DNA of 64,000 nucleotides, taken from assembly GCA_028866895.1 (NCBI GenBank), contig JAGWHF010000001.1, forward strand, positions 1 through 64,000, in the 5' to 3' direction. The stretch is from Nitrososphaerota archaeon. Lineage in GTDB: Archaea > Thermoproteota > Nitrososphaeria > Nitrososphaerales > Nitrosopumilaceae. Of the stretch, positions 41,565 to 50,558 are shown one piece after another (position 1 is the stretch's first letter; each line of letters begins with the position of its first letter). The position numbers and the translations under genes were made by a program. Below the pieces are notes generated by a model that searched no databases, was not told the DNA's origin, and worked only from the letters and a program-made list of their open reading frames with translations.

Positions 41565-43124
41565 GTGGCCGCAATCTCAAAATATAGAACACTCCGCACC
41601 TTCCTCAAACTCCTGCCCCTGGTCCTTGCCCTCAGAAAGGACAGAAGGGAGTGGGTAAGGAGGGAAGGAAAGAACGTAAACTTTTCCAGATACCAAAGGA
41701 ACGCGCGCAATGCGCTCAGGACGTTTGTCTCAATGGGGCCGGTCTACATCAAGCTAGGCCAATGGCTCTCATCAAGGGCGGACATACTTCCGCAGCCGTA
41801 TCTTGAGGAGCTCTCAAAGCTTCAGGACGAGGTACCTGCTGCCCCATTTGAGAGGGTCAGGCCGATAATAGAAAAGGATCTTGGCCCCATCGAAAGGACG
41901 TTTGAATTCATCGATGAAAACGCCATATCCGGAGCCTCATTGGGGCAGGTGTACCGTGCCAGAATCAGCGGCAGGGAGGTAATCGTAAAGGTCAGGCGCC
42001 CCGACATTGAGAAGGTCGTGGAACAGGATATCAGGGTCCTGAAGAAAATCGTGCCGTTTGCAATGAAGTTCGTAGACCCAAACCTGCGCTATTCCGCAGA
42101 GGCCATGCTCTCGCAATTCATAGAGACGATGCACGAGGAGATGGACTATACCATAGAAGCGCAGAACCTCAAGGCCATCCGGAGAAACTTCCGGGACTAT
42201 TCAAAGGTTGTAATCCCGTCCGTGTTGGACGGCTATTCCAGCAAGAACATACTTACGATGGAGTACATTCCGGGAATCAAGATTACAAACGTAAAGGCGC
42301 TTGACGAGGCGGGAATCGACAGGGAACAGCTTGTCATACGTGCGCACAAGGTCTTCTTTACAATGCTGCTTCGGCATGAGCTGTTCCACGCCGACCCGCA
42401 CCCGGGAAACATATCGGTGACAAACGACGGCTCGCTCATACTGTATGATTTCGGAATGGTGGGCAGGCTTGACGCGCAAACCCGCCTGAAGCTCATACGC
42501 CTCTACCTTGCCCTCGTGGAAAAGGATGCGGCAAGGACAGTAAACGCCATGGACGACCTTGGCATGCTGATGCCGGGCTACGACAGGGGCATAATCGAGC
42601 AGGGGATAGGACTGTCCATCCAGGCCATGTATGGGACAAAGGTGGACAGGATGGAGGTCCGCGCGCTCATGGACCTTGCCAACAAGACCATGAGCCGGTT
42701 CCCGTTCAAGCTGCCCAAGCATCTTGCCCTCTACATGCGCATGGCGTCGATACTTGAGGGGATCTACCTCACGCACAAGGTGAAGTTCCGGTTCATCAGC
42801 GTCCTGCAGAACATCCTGCAAGAAGAGGACGTGATCAAGGAGGCCTACATTGAGGAGATCAAGCTCTCGTTTGGCAGGTTTGTAAAATCTGTGGAGGCAG
42901 GGATTGCAGTACTGCCCGAGATCAGGAGGTTCATCGAGGATACGAAGAGGATGCGGGAAAACCCCCCGAAACCCAAGAACACGCTTCTTGCGGGCAGCAT
43001 ACTTGCGTCAGCAATCTTCGTCGGCTCGACCATCCTCTATTCTGACAGCATGATAATCGGGCAGGCAGGGATGGCGGGTTCCGCAATAATCATGGCCATA
43101 ACCGTGGCTCTGAGGGGACGCTAG
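41565..43124 (+). CDS. UbiB/ABC1 (ADCK) atypical kinase
   Basis: The 519-residue protein has the ABC1 features: KLGQWLSSRADILPQPYLEELSKLQDEVP (KxGQ motif), SGASLGQVYRARI (A/S-rich loop), VIVKVRRPDIEK (ATP lysine), HADPHPGNISV and YDFGMVGRL (catalytic and metal Asp). Two membrane helices end it (TLLAGSILASAIFVGSTILY, MIIGQAGMAGSAIIMAIT). Members support quinone or isoprenoid lipid metabolism; in archaea the substrate is unknown. The frame is open to 41412, but the GTG at 41565, five bases after the preceding stop, is the natural start. Confidence 0.9.
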   Translation: MAAISKYRTLRTFLKLLPLVLALRKDRREWVRREGKNVNFSRYQRNARNALRTFVSMGPVYIKLGQWLSSRADILPQPYLEELSKLQDEVPAAPFERVRPIIEKDLGPIERTFEFIDENAISGASLGQVYRARISGREVIVKVRRPDIEKVVEQDIRVLKKIVPFAMKFVDPNLRYSAEAMLSQFIETMHEEMDYTIEAQNLKAIRRNFRDYSKVVIPSVLDGYSSKNILTMEYIPGIKITNVKALDEAGIDREQLVIRAHKVFFTMLLRHELFHADPHPGNISVTNDGSLILYDFGMVGRLDAQTRLKLIRLYLALVEKDAARTVNAMDDLGMLMPGYDRGIIEQGIGLSIQAMYGTKVDRMEVRALMDLANKTMSRFPFKLPKHLALYMRMASILEGIYLTHKVKFRFISVLQNILQEEDVIKEAYIEEIKLSFGRFVKSVEAGIAVLPEIRRFIEDTKRMRENPPKPKNTLLAGSILASAIFVGSTILYSDSMIIGQAGMAGSAIIMAITVALRGR

Positions 43125-43508
43125 CTATTCTATCGAGATGCTCTTTCCGGTCTTTATTGGAATTGTAAGGGTCAGCACCCCGTCCTGATACTTGGCGGAC
43201 GCCCCGACATCCTCCTCTTCCTTGACCCTCATCGGCAGCCTGATCTTCTTGTCTATCACGTTGGGCCTCTGGCGCCATATGATGGTGCCGTCCTCAATGG
43301 TCTCCCTCTTTGCATTAATGGAAAGCATGTGGCCGTGAATCCTTACCTTGATGTCCTTCTTGTTAAATCCCGGCATGTCGACTGAAACTACCAGGTTGTC
43401 ATTCTGGATTACCACGTCCACCGGCGGAAGGACGAACTCGTAGAATTCCCTGGACTTGTTTCCTATCTCTCTCATTACTTCCTTGACCATGTAGTATCCC
43501 AGGCCCAT
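43125..43508 (-). CDS. Hsp20/alpha-crystallin small heat-shock protein
   Basis: The 127-residue protein has the alpha-crystallin domain: PPVDVVIQNDNLVVSVDMPGFNKKDI, then VRIHGHMLSINAKRETI and YQDGVLTLTIPI, ending with the I-x-I motif. It holds unfolding proteins in oligomers. Its 3' end abuts the UbiB stop, convergent. The ATG at 43508 is taken; an inner ATG six codons later is possible. Confidence 0.92.
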   Translation of the reverse strand: MGLGYYMVKEVMREIGNKSREFYEFVLPPVDVVIQNDNLVVSVDMPGFNKKDIKVRIHGHMLSINAKRETIEDGTIIWRQRPNVIDKKIRLPMRVKEEEDVGASAKYQDGVLTLTIPIKTGKSISIE

Positions 43509-43589
43509 TGACTATTTAACGGCAATTTTGGTTATTAAACCTTGGGCAAATTTACAAATTTTATCTACAGCCCCCCTCAATAGATTCCA

Positions 43590-44171
43590 ATGATCATAGT
43601 AATAGAGGGATTCGACCAGGCCGGAAAGATGACCCAGTCAAAACTTTTGCATAAATTCCTGAAGGCAAGGAACATCAAATCCAAAATATTCAGTTTTCCA
43701 GACTACCGTACCCCGATAGGGAGGGAGATTCGCAGGTATCTTGGAGGGAGCAGGCCCTTTCCGCCCCAGGTAATCCACTGCCTCCTTGCGGCAAACAGGT
43801 GGGAGAAGTCAAAGGAAATCGGCGACGCCCTCAAGGAAAATGACGTGCTGATAATGAACAGATACTACCAATCAAACCTCGTTTACGGAATAGTAAACGG
43901 GCTTGATATTGACTGGCTGCAAAACCTGGACAGGGGGCTGCCCAAGGAGGACCTTGTAATCCTCCTTGATGTGGAGCCAAGCGACTCGTTCTCCCGCAAG
44001 AGTGACAGGCGCGACAAGTTTGAGGAAAACCTCGAGTTTGCCGGCAAGATCACGCGCACGTACAGGAGTCTTGCCAAGGAGTTCGGCTGGAAGGTTGTGA
44101 ATGCCTCGCGTCACAAGCAGCAGGTGCACCAGGATGTAAGGGAGATCGTCGAAAAATACGTAGCGAAATGA
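43590..44171 (+). CDS. tmk: Thymidylate kinase
   Basis: Tmk makes dTDP. The 193-residue protein has the P-loop EGFDQAGKMTQ, the TMK-type FPDYRTPIGREIRRYL, and the DR(Y/x)xxS variant NRYYQSNLVYG, followed by LLDVEPSDSFSRKSDRRDKFE in the lid. The residue after the P-loop lysine is Met instead of Ser/Thr, which is unusual for Walker A. The ATG at 43590 follows the minus-strand Hsp20 by 81 nt. It is upstream of the HD and UMP kinase genes on the same strand. Confidence 0.88.
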   Translation: MIIVIEGFDQAGKMTQSKLLHKFLKARNIKSKIFSFPDYRTPIGREIRRYLGGSRPFPPQVIHCLLAANRWEKSKEIGDALKENDVLIMNRYYQSNLVYGIVNGLDIDWLQNLDRGLPKEDLVILLDVEPSDSFSRKSDRRDKFEENLEFAGKITRTYRSLAKEFGWKVVNASRHKQQVHQDVREIVEKYVAK

Positions 44172-44172
44172 G

Positions 44173-45420
44173 ATGGCAAAAAAATACCTCCAGATAGTTG
44201 ATCCGATTCACGGCTTCATCAATGTCTACAACCACGAGGTCCCCGTGATAGACTGTCCTGTCTTCCAGAGGCTCCGCAGGATAAGGCAGCTTGCGGGCGC
44301 GCACCTGGTCTATCCGGGCGCACAGCATTCAAGGTTCGAACACTCGCTTGGAACGATGCACATAGCAGGACTTGCGTCCATGATGCTGGAAGAAAAGGGG
44401 CAGCTGGACTCGGACATGGTGGACAACCTAAGGCTGTCGGCCCTTTTGCATGACATTGGCCATGGTCCCTTCTCGCACCTCTTTGAGGAGGTGCTCAACA
44501 AAAAACGGAAGATCTCGCATGAAAAAATCGGCGAGAGCCTCATCCTGAAATCAGAGATCGGGGACCTCATATCAGGAGGGGGATTTGACAGGAAGTTCGT
44601 GGGCAAGCTGGCTTTTGGCAACTCGAAATTCCCGTTCATGAACGAGATAATTTCCGGCGGCCTCAGCGCGGACATGATGGACTACCTCCTCAGGGACGGC
44701 TATTTCACCGGGGCCGAGCATGCAAGAATTGACTTCAAGAGAATAATTAACTCGCTTGACGTGTACAAGGGCAAGCTCTCCCTTGACAAATCCGCGCTGC
44801 GTTCCTTTGAATCGATGATGATATCAAGATACCAGATGTTCAGGGCAGTCTACTTCCACAAGACCGTGAGGGCCGCGGAGGTGATGCTGCTCGAATCAAT
44901 GCTGCTTGCGGACGGGGAGCTTGGCCTGGCAACAGACGACATACAAAAATACGTGCAGCTGACAGACGAGCTTGTCATAGGCAGGCTCGTCTCCCTGCCT
45001 AGGAACGGATCCGACCTCAGGGAGGCAGGCCGGCTTGCACTGGACTATCAGGAGAGGCGCCTGCTAAAATGCGTATATGAGAAGATCTACATGAAACCCA
45101 GAATGGGAAGGGTCGTGCCGGAGAAATTGCGCTCTGAAATCGCGAAATCCGCCAAGGTGGGCGAGAACGAGGTCTTCGTGGACGTTTCAAAGACCCCGTC
45201 GATTCCCCTCACGCCATCAAAGAAGGAGTCCAAGTCCATCATCCTCACCTCGTCCGGAGGGACCGGGCCCGGGGAGGCCTACGAGCTGCCGATATCCGAG
45301 ATCCCGCTGGTATCTGCAATCTCGGGATTCATGGATATCCTTAGAATCTACACAAGGCAGCAGTTTAGAAAAAAGGTTGAAATGGCAGCACAAGACATCC
45401 TTGGTGAAAGCAGGCAATGA
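44173..45420 (+). CDS. HD-domain phosphohydrolase, core copy
   Basis: The 415-residue protein has [23 protein letters not shown]57 in [11 protein letters not shown], the doublet H93-D94 in [12 protein letters not shown] and [15 protein letters not shown]. This is the dNTPase/SAMHD1-like group. It begins 1 nt after the tmk stop and ends overlapping pyrH (ATGA at 45417). Embedded between two nucleotide kinases, it probably adjusts nucleotide pools in normal growth. It is a relative of the island copy at 7468-9153. Confidence 0.88.
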   Translation: MAKKYLQIVDPIHGFINVYNHEVPVIDCPVFQRLRRIRQLAGAHLVYPGAQHSRFEHSLGTMHIAGLASMMLEEKGQLDSDMVDNLRLSALLHDIGHGPFSHLFEEVLNKKRKISHEKIGESLILKSEIGDLISGGGFDRKFVGKLAFGNSKFPFMNEIISGGLSADMMDYLLRDGYFTGAEHARIDFKRIINSLDVYKGKLSLDKSALRSFESMMISRYQMFRAVYFHKTVRAAEVMLLESMLLADGELGLATDDIQKYVQLTDELVIGRLVSLPRNGSDLREAGRLALDYQERRLLKCVYEKIYMKPRMGRVVPEKLRSEIAKSAKVGENEVFVDVSKTPSIPLTPSKKESKSIILTSSGGTGPGEAYELPISEIPLVSAISGFMDILRIYTRQQFRKKVEMAAQDILGESRQ

Positions 45421-46094
45421 GGAAAAGGATAGTCATCAAGCTTTCAGGCAGCCTATTTGGCCTGGAGGACACAAAGACGCTCAAGCAATTTGCCGAGCTT
45501 TTTGTCCGGTCAAGCAAGATCTGCCAGCCGATAATTATCGCCGGTGGAGGCAAGATAGCGAGGCACTACATCTCGCATGCACGGTCTTCGGGGGCAGACG
45601 AGTCGACCCTTGATGAGATCGGCATCGAGGTCTCAAGGCTCAACGCCAAGCTCCTCATCTTCGCCCTTCAGGCAAGCGCATACCCGCACCCGCCCACCAA
45701 CCTAAAGGAGGTTGCAAACGCGGCCGACAGCGGACTGATAGTAGTTACGGGGGGACTGCATCCGGGACAGAGCACTAATGCCACCGCGGCCCTGATTGCA
45801 GAGAAGGTTAGGGCAGCTACCTTCCTCAATGCAACCGACGTGGACGCAGTTTATGATTCCGATCCACGCAAAAACAGGAATGCAAAAAAATTCAGAAAGA
45901 TCCCGTTAAAGAAGCTCCGCGGAATGCTGGTCCAGCAGGAGTCGGTGGCAGGCGGCTACGACCTCATGGACATAGTGGCCCTCAAGGTAATCGAGCGCTC
46001 AAAGATAAAAACCAGGATTCTCAAGGCCGACGTCAGGACCCTTGAGAAGGCGATCAAGGGAAGCCCCGAAGGCACTGAGATCACACTAGTTTGA
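45417..46094 (+). CDS. pyrH: UMP kinase
   Basis: PyrH makes UDP from UMP. The 225-residue protein has the archaeal UMP kinase pattern: [65 protein letters not shown]. It overlaps the HD gene's stop by 4 nt, making tmk-HD-pyrH one operon. The 3' end overlaps by 14 nt the minus-strand 104-residue gene. Confidence 0.93.
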   Translation: MRKRIVIKLSGSLFGLEDTKTLKQFAELFVRSSKICQPIIIAGGGKIARHYISHARSSGADESTLDEIGIEVSRLNAKLLIFALQASAYPHPPTNLKEVANAADSGLIVVTGGLHPGQSTNATAALIAEKVRAATFLNATDVDAVYDSDPRKNRNAKKFRKIPLKKLRGMLVQQESVAGGYDLMDIVALKVIERSKIKTRILKADVRTLEKAIKGSPEGTEITLV

Positions 46095-46395
46095 CGTCGC
46101 CCTTGAACTCGGGGACCCCTGCGGCCACGGCCTTTTGCAGGATCTCCCTTGCCTGCTCCTCCGTGAGAATCTTTGACTGGGCCTTGGCATACCCTTCCTC
46201 ATCCACTATAACGGCAACCCACCCCTCGGTCTTCATAACCGCCGCAACAAGCTCCTTCTCTCCAACGGGAACAAAGACCCCGGCTGATTTCTTGACAGTC
46301 AGGGTGAGCATGGCAAAACCTGCGTGCTCAAAAAGGGTCATCTGGGACTTTCTTGCCCTGTCTTGGCCGATTCTTATGGCCTGGTGATACTGCAT
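46081..46395 (-). CDS. Small hypothetical protein
   Basis: The 104-residue protein is unrecognised. It contains an EEYxxAx-type stretch ([32 protein letters not shown]), and the first half is hydrophobic and beta-like ([20 protein letters not shown]). The internal Met/Leu starts are possible. It converges with pyrH and is divergent from the LEA-like gene at 46476. Confidence 0.5.
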   Translation of the reverse strand: MQYHQAIRIGQDRARKSQMTLFEHAGFAMLTLTVKKSAGVFVPVGEKELVAAVMKTEGWVAVIVDEEGYAKAQSKILTEEQAREILQKAVAAGVPEFKGDVKLV

Positions 46396-46475
46396 GGATT
46401 CCAGTCGACAAGCTTTTCCTTTAAGCGTTTTTCAAGTCAAGGTTTATTTGAAGATCAGGCAAAGGTATCCTGTAA

Positions 46476-47036
46476 TTGAATTCAAAAATACTGCTGGGAG
46501 GAGTCGTTGCCCTGTTTGCAATTTTTGTCATGGTGTTTGCCTTCCTTCCCACCTCCGGCGTCATGAAGAGCCTGGTGCCTGCAGGAACGGTCGTGCCCAC
46601 ATCGCTTACCGCCGTTTCGACCGAGATCAAACCGATCACTGTATTGTACAACGGAACTTCCATTACCAATTCAAGCTATACGGATGCGCAGCTGAGGACG
46701 GCCTTTTACGTGGTCAATCCCAACGACGCCACGCTGATACTTGAGGCGATAGACTACAAAATATATGCGGACGGAGTGATGGTAGGACACGGCTCGATAG
46801 GACAGCGATTTCAAGGCAGCTGGGACAGCTCCTACTATTACCCCCTCATTGCCGGAAGTGCTCAAACCATCAGCGGGACGGCCAACCTAAAGAACACGGG
46901 AAACTACCCGACAGTCTGGTCTGCGCTGGAAAAGAACACGGCAAAGATAAGCATCTCAGGATCCGTTTATTACGCCACAAAGACCGCCTTTAGCGGCCAT
47001 GACTACGCGCAGACCTTCAACTTTACCAACCCATAG
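46476..47036 (+). CDS. LEA type 2-like membrane-anchored protein, second copy
   Basis: The 186-residue protein has an N-terminal helix (ILLGGVVALFAIFVMVFAF) and a beta-sandwich like the protein at 13339: FYVVNPNDATLILEAIDYKIYADG, SAQTISGTANLKN, KISISGSVYYATKT. It probably sits on the outer side of the membrane. Starts with TTG at 46476. The next gene converges 2 nt from the stop. Confidence 0.62.
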   Translation: MNSKILLGGVVALFAIFVMVFAFLPTSGVMKSLVPAGTVVPTSLTAVSTEIKPITVLYNGTSITNSSYTDAQLRTAFYVVNPNDATLILEAIDYKIYADGVMVGHGSIGQRFQGSWDSSYYYPLIAGSAQTISGTANLKNTGNYPTVWSALEKNTAKISISGSVYYATKTAFSGHDYAQTFNFTNP

Positions 47037-47038
47037 TC

Positions 47039-47614
47039 CTAGCGGAACTGCGGGTTGTACCGGGACCGCACGAACTTCACCAGATAAACGAATCCCAGGA
47101 CTATCCAGGCCAGAATCATCAGCGACCACGCAAACACTATGATCTGGCTGAGGCTGATGTTATACTGCGCCATCACTGACATCACCTGGGCGGGCAGTAT
47201 CCTGTCAAGCTGGAAGAGGGGAAACAGGTAAGGATTTACGCTTTGGTTGATTGGCAGTGTGTCCCCGAGTATCTTTACAACTGCATGCCACCCAAAAAAG
47301 AACGTCACAAAAAAGAACACCGCCTTCCGGCCGATTGCCTTTTTGTAGCCGCGCTTTTCGTACCTTTCCAGCTTCTGTCTCACCCGGCCAAGCTCCGTCT
47401 TCAACTCCTCGACGGACTGTTGCTGGGATGATCTCCTCCTTGACGGTTCTATGTACATGGAAATCAGGGACTCTAGGTACTTCCTGTCGGAGATGTAGAG
47501 CGGCCTGCCGTCCTGGAGCATGCTGAGAATGTAGTTGAGCCTCCCGCCATCTCCCTTCCTGGCGTCTATCAAGTACATCACATGCTCTATTAATTCCTCG
47601 TTAATCGTTACCAC
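47039..47614 (-). CDS. Two-helix membrane protein with cytoplasmic coiled coil
   Basis: The 191-residue protein is unassigned. Residues about 60-95 are a charged helix (SVEELKTELGRVRQKLERYEKRG), then KAVFFFVTFFFGWHAVVKIL and IIVFAWSLMILAWIVLGFVYLV form two membrane segments, with a short basic tail. It resembles other small proteins of this phylum that carry an N-terminal helical-bundle region (YLIDARKGDGGRLNYILSML). Function unknown. Confidence 0.6.
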   Translation of the reverse strand: MVTINEELIEHVMYLIDARKGDGGRLNYILSMLQDGRPLYISDRKYLESLISMYIEPSRRRSSQQQSVEELKTELGRVRQKLERYEKRGYKKAIGRKAVFFFVTFFFGWHAVVKILGDTLPINQSVNPYLFPLFQLDRILPAQVMSVMAQYNISLSQIIVFAWSLMILAWIVLGFVYLVKFVRSRYNPQFR

Positions 47615-47791
47615 CCTTCCTCTGTGCGGGAGACTGCCATGCCAATTTTAGATAAATTTGTCTATTAGGGCAGGAAAGACCACCCATCTTGACTGGCGGA
47701 TGAATTGCCTTTGACAACCAACCGGCCAGAAATGCGGGAAACCCGCAAGATACAAACAACGCACACGGATGGCAGGGCAGAACACCCGCTC

Positions 47792-48478
47792 TCACTTCAT
47801 TTTCTTTAGTAGGTTTATGATGGGCTCTTTTTCCGCGGGCGACAGCGACGAAAAGCCCTCCAGCAACTCACGCTGGACCGCAAGCGATTCATCAAGGGCC
47901 CTCTTTATGCCCTCGCTGTCAAACGGGACCAGGCTGTCAATCCTCCCCTCGCTGTATGACTCCACGTATTTTCTAAGGAGGGACGACACGAAATTCGGCG
48001 CCACCCTTAGGAGTGTCAGGACGGAGTTCCTGAGGTCCTTGTCCTTTGAGCTGGAGCTTTTCTCAAAGAACTCGCTCATTATGCTGAGCCTCTCCCTTCC
48101 CATTTCTGAAAGGGAGGCTGCCACGAGCAACCCTCCTTCCGTCAGCCGATAGTACGGTACGCCCTGCTCCTGAAGCGCCTTGGGACCGCGCTTTATGGGC
48201 AGCCTGCCCGACTCCTCGACAATCTCAAGGGGCAGAAGAATCTCGTCGAGATCCCTGAAGATTCCGGAATAGATGTTCTGCCAGGTAGTCCCGTTCTTTT
48301 CAGCCAGCCTGTGCGCTATTGCGGTCCTTGTCTTCTTTGTAGGCAGTGTTTCGATGGCAAGATGCATGATTATGCCGCGCTGTCGCATGGCCTCCCCGGT
48401 GAACTCCCGGCTCTTTGTCTTGAAGGTCTGGAATACGGACAGTCTGGGGGCGGCCTTCTTGATCTTTGTCATCATCAC
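47792..48478 (-). CDS. Winged-helix-like hypothetical regulator
   Basis: The 228-residue protein has a winged-helix look in its first half: QRGIIMHLAIETLPTKKTRTAIAHRLAEKNGTTWQNIYSGIFRDLDEIL, then LPIKRGPKALQEQGVPYYRLTEGG. The rest is helical. It contains no obvious ligand domain. The region 47615-47791 upstream, and 48479-48738 beyond it, hold no other gene; both look like regulatory sequence. Confidence 0.6.
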   Translation of the reverse strand: MMMTKIKKAAPRLSVFQTFKTKSREFTGEAMRQRGIIMHLAIETLPTKKTRTAIAHRLAEKNGTTWQNIYSGIFRDLDEILLPLEIVEESGRLPIKRGPKALQEQGVPYYRLTEGGLLVAASLSEMGRERLSIMSEFFEKSSSSKDKDLRNSVLTLLRVAPNFVSSLLRKYVESYSEGRIDSLVPFDSEGIKRALDESLAVQRELLEGFSSLSPAEKEPIINLLKKMK

Positions 48479-48738
48479 TAACCTGACGCTTCTAGGATGG
48501 ACAGACTCCGCAAATTAATACTATTATAATTCAGAATAATCATTTTGTGATATTATCATACTTTACATAGATATAAGAATTTACGATTTTAAAACAGCGG
48601 GCCAGGCCGAATCTTTTACCTTCAAGCCGGTGGGTTGCAAAAAAATTCCGGACATCTGCAGGTTTCCCATGTTCTTTTGCGGGCGTCTGGCAATGCAATA
48701 TATGAAATACCCTTGCAGCGCATGTTGTTGGTGATACC

Positions 48739-49515
48739 ATGCTAAAATCTCCCGAGGAACTTGCAAGAATGCTTGATCTTGGCAACTGCATCATAGTGGA
48801 CTGCAGACCTTACAAGGAGTATGAAGGGGGCCATGTTCCGGGCGCAGTAAACGTCGATTTCTTCCAGTACCACTGGATTGACACTACGAAGGAGGGTTTG
48901 AAGGCATTTGAGAAGCAGATGCAAACTCTTTTCTCATTTATGGGGGTCACAAGCAAGGCAACAGTGGTATTTTATGAGGAGGTCTCCGGGATGGGCGCCG
49001 CACGCGGCGTCTGGCTCCTGAGGTCTTTTTCACATGAAAATGCGTTCATGTTAAACGGGGGGTTTGGCAAATGGAAGTCCCTCGGCCTGCCAGTTGAGAC
49101 CCGGACAAACGGCTTCAAACCGTCCAAATTCTCGGGAAAAATTGACGCAAAGATGCTCGTCGGGTTCGAGCACGTAAGAAAACGCCTAGGGAAGGCGGTA
49201 CTTGTCGATACAAGGACGAAGGACGAGTACGAAGGCAGGGTGGCAAGGGCCGCAAGAAAGGGACGAATCCCCGGGGCCGTCAACATAGACTGGACGCTCA
49301 ACATAAACGAGGACGGCACCATGAAGACCGTCCAGGAACTTGAAAAACTGTACAAATTCCAAAAGGAGGACGAGATAATAACATACTGCCAGGGCGGCTA
49401 CCGGGCTGCCAACTCTTTTGTCGCCCTCAAGCTGCTGGGATTCAAAAACATCAAGGTGTACCTCGGCTCGTGGGGCGAGTGGGGAAACAGGCTTGAACTC
49501 CCCGCGGAGGGCTGA
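48739..49515 (+). CDS. Two-domain rhodanese (thiosulfate sulfurtransferase)
   Basis: The 258-residue protein has two rhodanese domains. The first (CIIVDCRPYKEYEGGHVPGAVN) lacks an obvious active-site Cys loop, and the second has VLVDTRTKDEYEGRVARAA then the catalytic loop CQGGYRA with Cys217. It moves sulfane sulfur to cyanide or thiols. Start is the ATG at 48739, with a TATATGAAATA element about 35 nt upstream. It is directly before the A-ATPase operon but has its own promoter. Confidence 0.9.
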   Translation: MLKSPEELARMLDLGNCIIVDCRPYKEYEGGHVPGAVNVDFFQYHWIDTTKEGLKAFEKQMQTLFSFMGVTSKATVVFYEEVSGMGAARGVWLLRSFSHENAFMLNGGFGKWKSLGLPVETRTNGFKPSKFSGKIDAKMLVGFEHVRKRLGKAVLVDTRTKDEYEGRVARAARKGRIPGAVNIDWTLNINEDGTMKTVQELEKLYKFQKEDEIITYCQGGYRAANSFVALKLLGFKNIKVYLGSWGEWGNRLELPAEG

Positions 49516-49615
49516 CTTTCCACGACTTGCAACTTCGCAGACGGATGTACGATGATCGCACCATGCAGTTTCTTATTTTTTTGAAGAAATGAGTTGATGC
49601 TTTGCAAGAATTAGA

Positions 49616-49623
49616 TTAATATA
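49616..49623 (+). promoter_or_regulatory. TATA box of A-ATP synthase operon
   Basis: TTAATATA is centred about 28 nt upstream of the atpK ATG at 49648, the spacing expected of a leaderless transcript. Upstream in the same gap are a T-rich tract (49574-49582), which may terminate the rhodanese transcript, and GAAATGAGTTGATGC at about 49586-49600, shared with 15576-15590. Confidence 0.65.
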
Positions 49624-49647
49624 TCCTCACCAAATGAGCCATACCTG

Positions 49648-49992
49648 ATGGTACTGAACAAGCGTTCTAAATTATCGCTTATCATCATAACAGCGGGTTT
49701 GACAATCGGTTTGTCGACATTCTTTACTACGCATGCGGCCTTTGCAGCAGGGGCGGCCACTTCTAATGGGGACCTGACGAAACCATTGCTTGCGGTGGCA
49801 GCCGCAATTGCGATTGCAGGAGGCCTCATAGGTACTGGCAACGCGCAACAAGGAATCGGAGCTGCAGGCATGGGTATCATAGCAGAGAAACCGGAGAAGT
49901 TCGGGCAGGTGCTGTTCTTCTTCGTCATTCCCGAGACGTTATGGATCATCGGATTCGTATTGGGAATTATCCTACTGCTTGGTATCCTGTAG
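49648..49992 (+). CDS. atpK: A-type ATP synthase subunit K (c-ring proteolipid)
   Basis: Subunit K forms the rotating ion ring. The 114-residue protein has a leader-like extension (about 1-34, ending AFAAGA) before the two-helix hairpin: LLAVAAAIAIAGGLIGTGNAQQGIGAAGM and FGQVLFFFVIPETLWIIGFVLGIILL. The ion-binding Glu is residue 96 in PETLW. The extension looks like a cleavable signal peptide, which would set the hairpin orientation. It opens the operon K-E-C-F-A-B-D-H-I. Confidence 0.92.
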   Translation: MVLNKRSKLSLIIITAGLTIGLSTFFTTHAAFAAGAATSNGDLTKPLLAVAAAIAIAGGLIGTGNAQQGIGAAGMGIIAEKPEKFGQVLFFFVIPETLWIIGFVLGIILLLGIL

Positions 49993-50003
49993 TGGTTTCA
50001 ATA

Positions 50004-50558
50004 ATGAGCATCGAGACCTTCCTCCTTGAGATAGAGAATAGAAAGAAGAGAGAGTTGGAAAGCCTCGACAAGGACCTGGCAGAAAAGAAATCAAAGCTCC
50101 AATCCGAACTTGATATCACCGTAAGGGAGATACAAGAAAAGTTTGCCCAGGAGGCAAAGACCAAGTCCGAGAGGGAGTATGCAAGGATAATCGAGGCGGC
50201 AAGGCTTCAGGCCAAAAAGATAATCTTTGATGCCATCAATGCCAACATGCAGTCGGCCTTTGACGTCATCATGAAAGAGATCGAGAATTACTCCAGGGGA
50301 CCACAATACAAAAAGGCCTTGGAAAGCATGGTGGACAGCTCAAAAAGGAAGCTCGGGCAGAACGTGGTGGTCCATTGCAGGGATGAGGACAGGACCACCC
50401 TGAAGGAAATGGGAGTATCAATAGGAACGACGATCAAGACCCTCGGCGGCATAATAGCAGAAAACAAGGAAGGGACAAAAGAGCTGGACCTTACCTTTGA
50501 GGAGCTTCTTCGAACACATGAGGACCAGATTAAGGGTTTCCTTGCGGAGAGAATGTAG
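50004..50558 (+). CDS. atpE: A-type ATP synthase subunit E
   Basis: Subunit E is the peripheral stalk. From the ATG at 50004 the 184-residue protein begins with a long coiled coil (ETFLLEIENRKKRELESLDKDLAEKK and EREYARIIEAARLQAKKIIFDAINANM), then a globular C-terminus with VVVHCRDEDRTTL and GGIIAENKEGTKELDLTFEELL. The frame is open to 49941 inside atpK, but that is a shadow. It ends one base before atpC. Confidence 0.9.
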   Translation: MSIETFLLEIENRKKRELESLDKDLAEKKSKLQSELDITVREIQEKFAQEAKTKSEREYARIIEAARLQAKKIIFDAINANMQSAFDVIMKEIENYSRGPQYKKALESMVDSSKRKLGQNVVVHCRDEDRTTLKEMGVSIGTTIKTLGGIIAENKEGTKELDLTFEELLRTHEDQIKGFLAERM

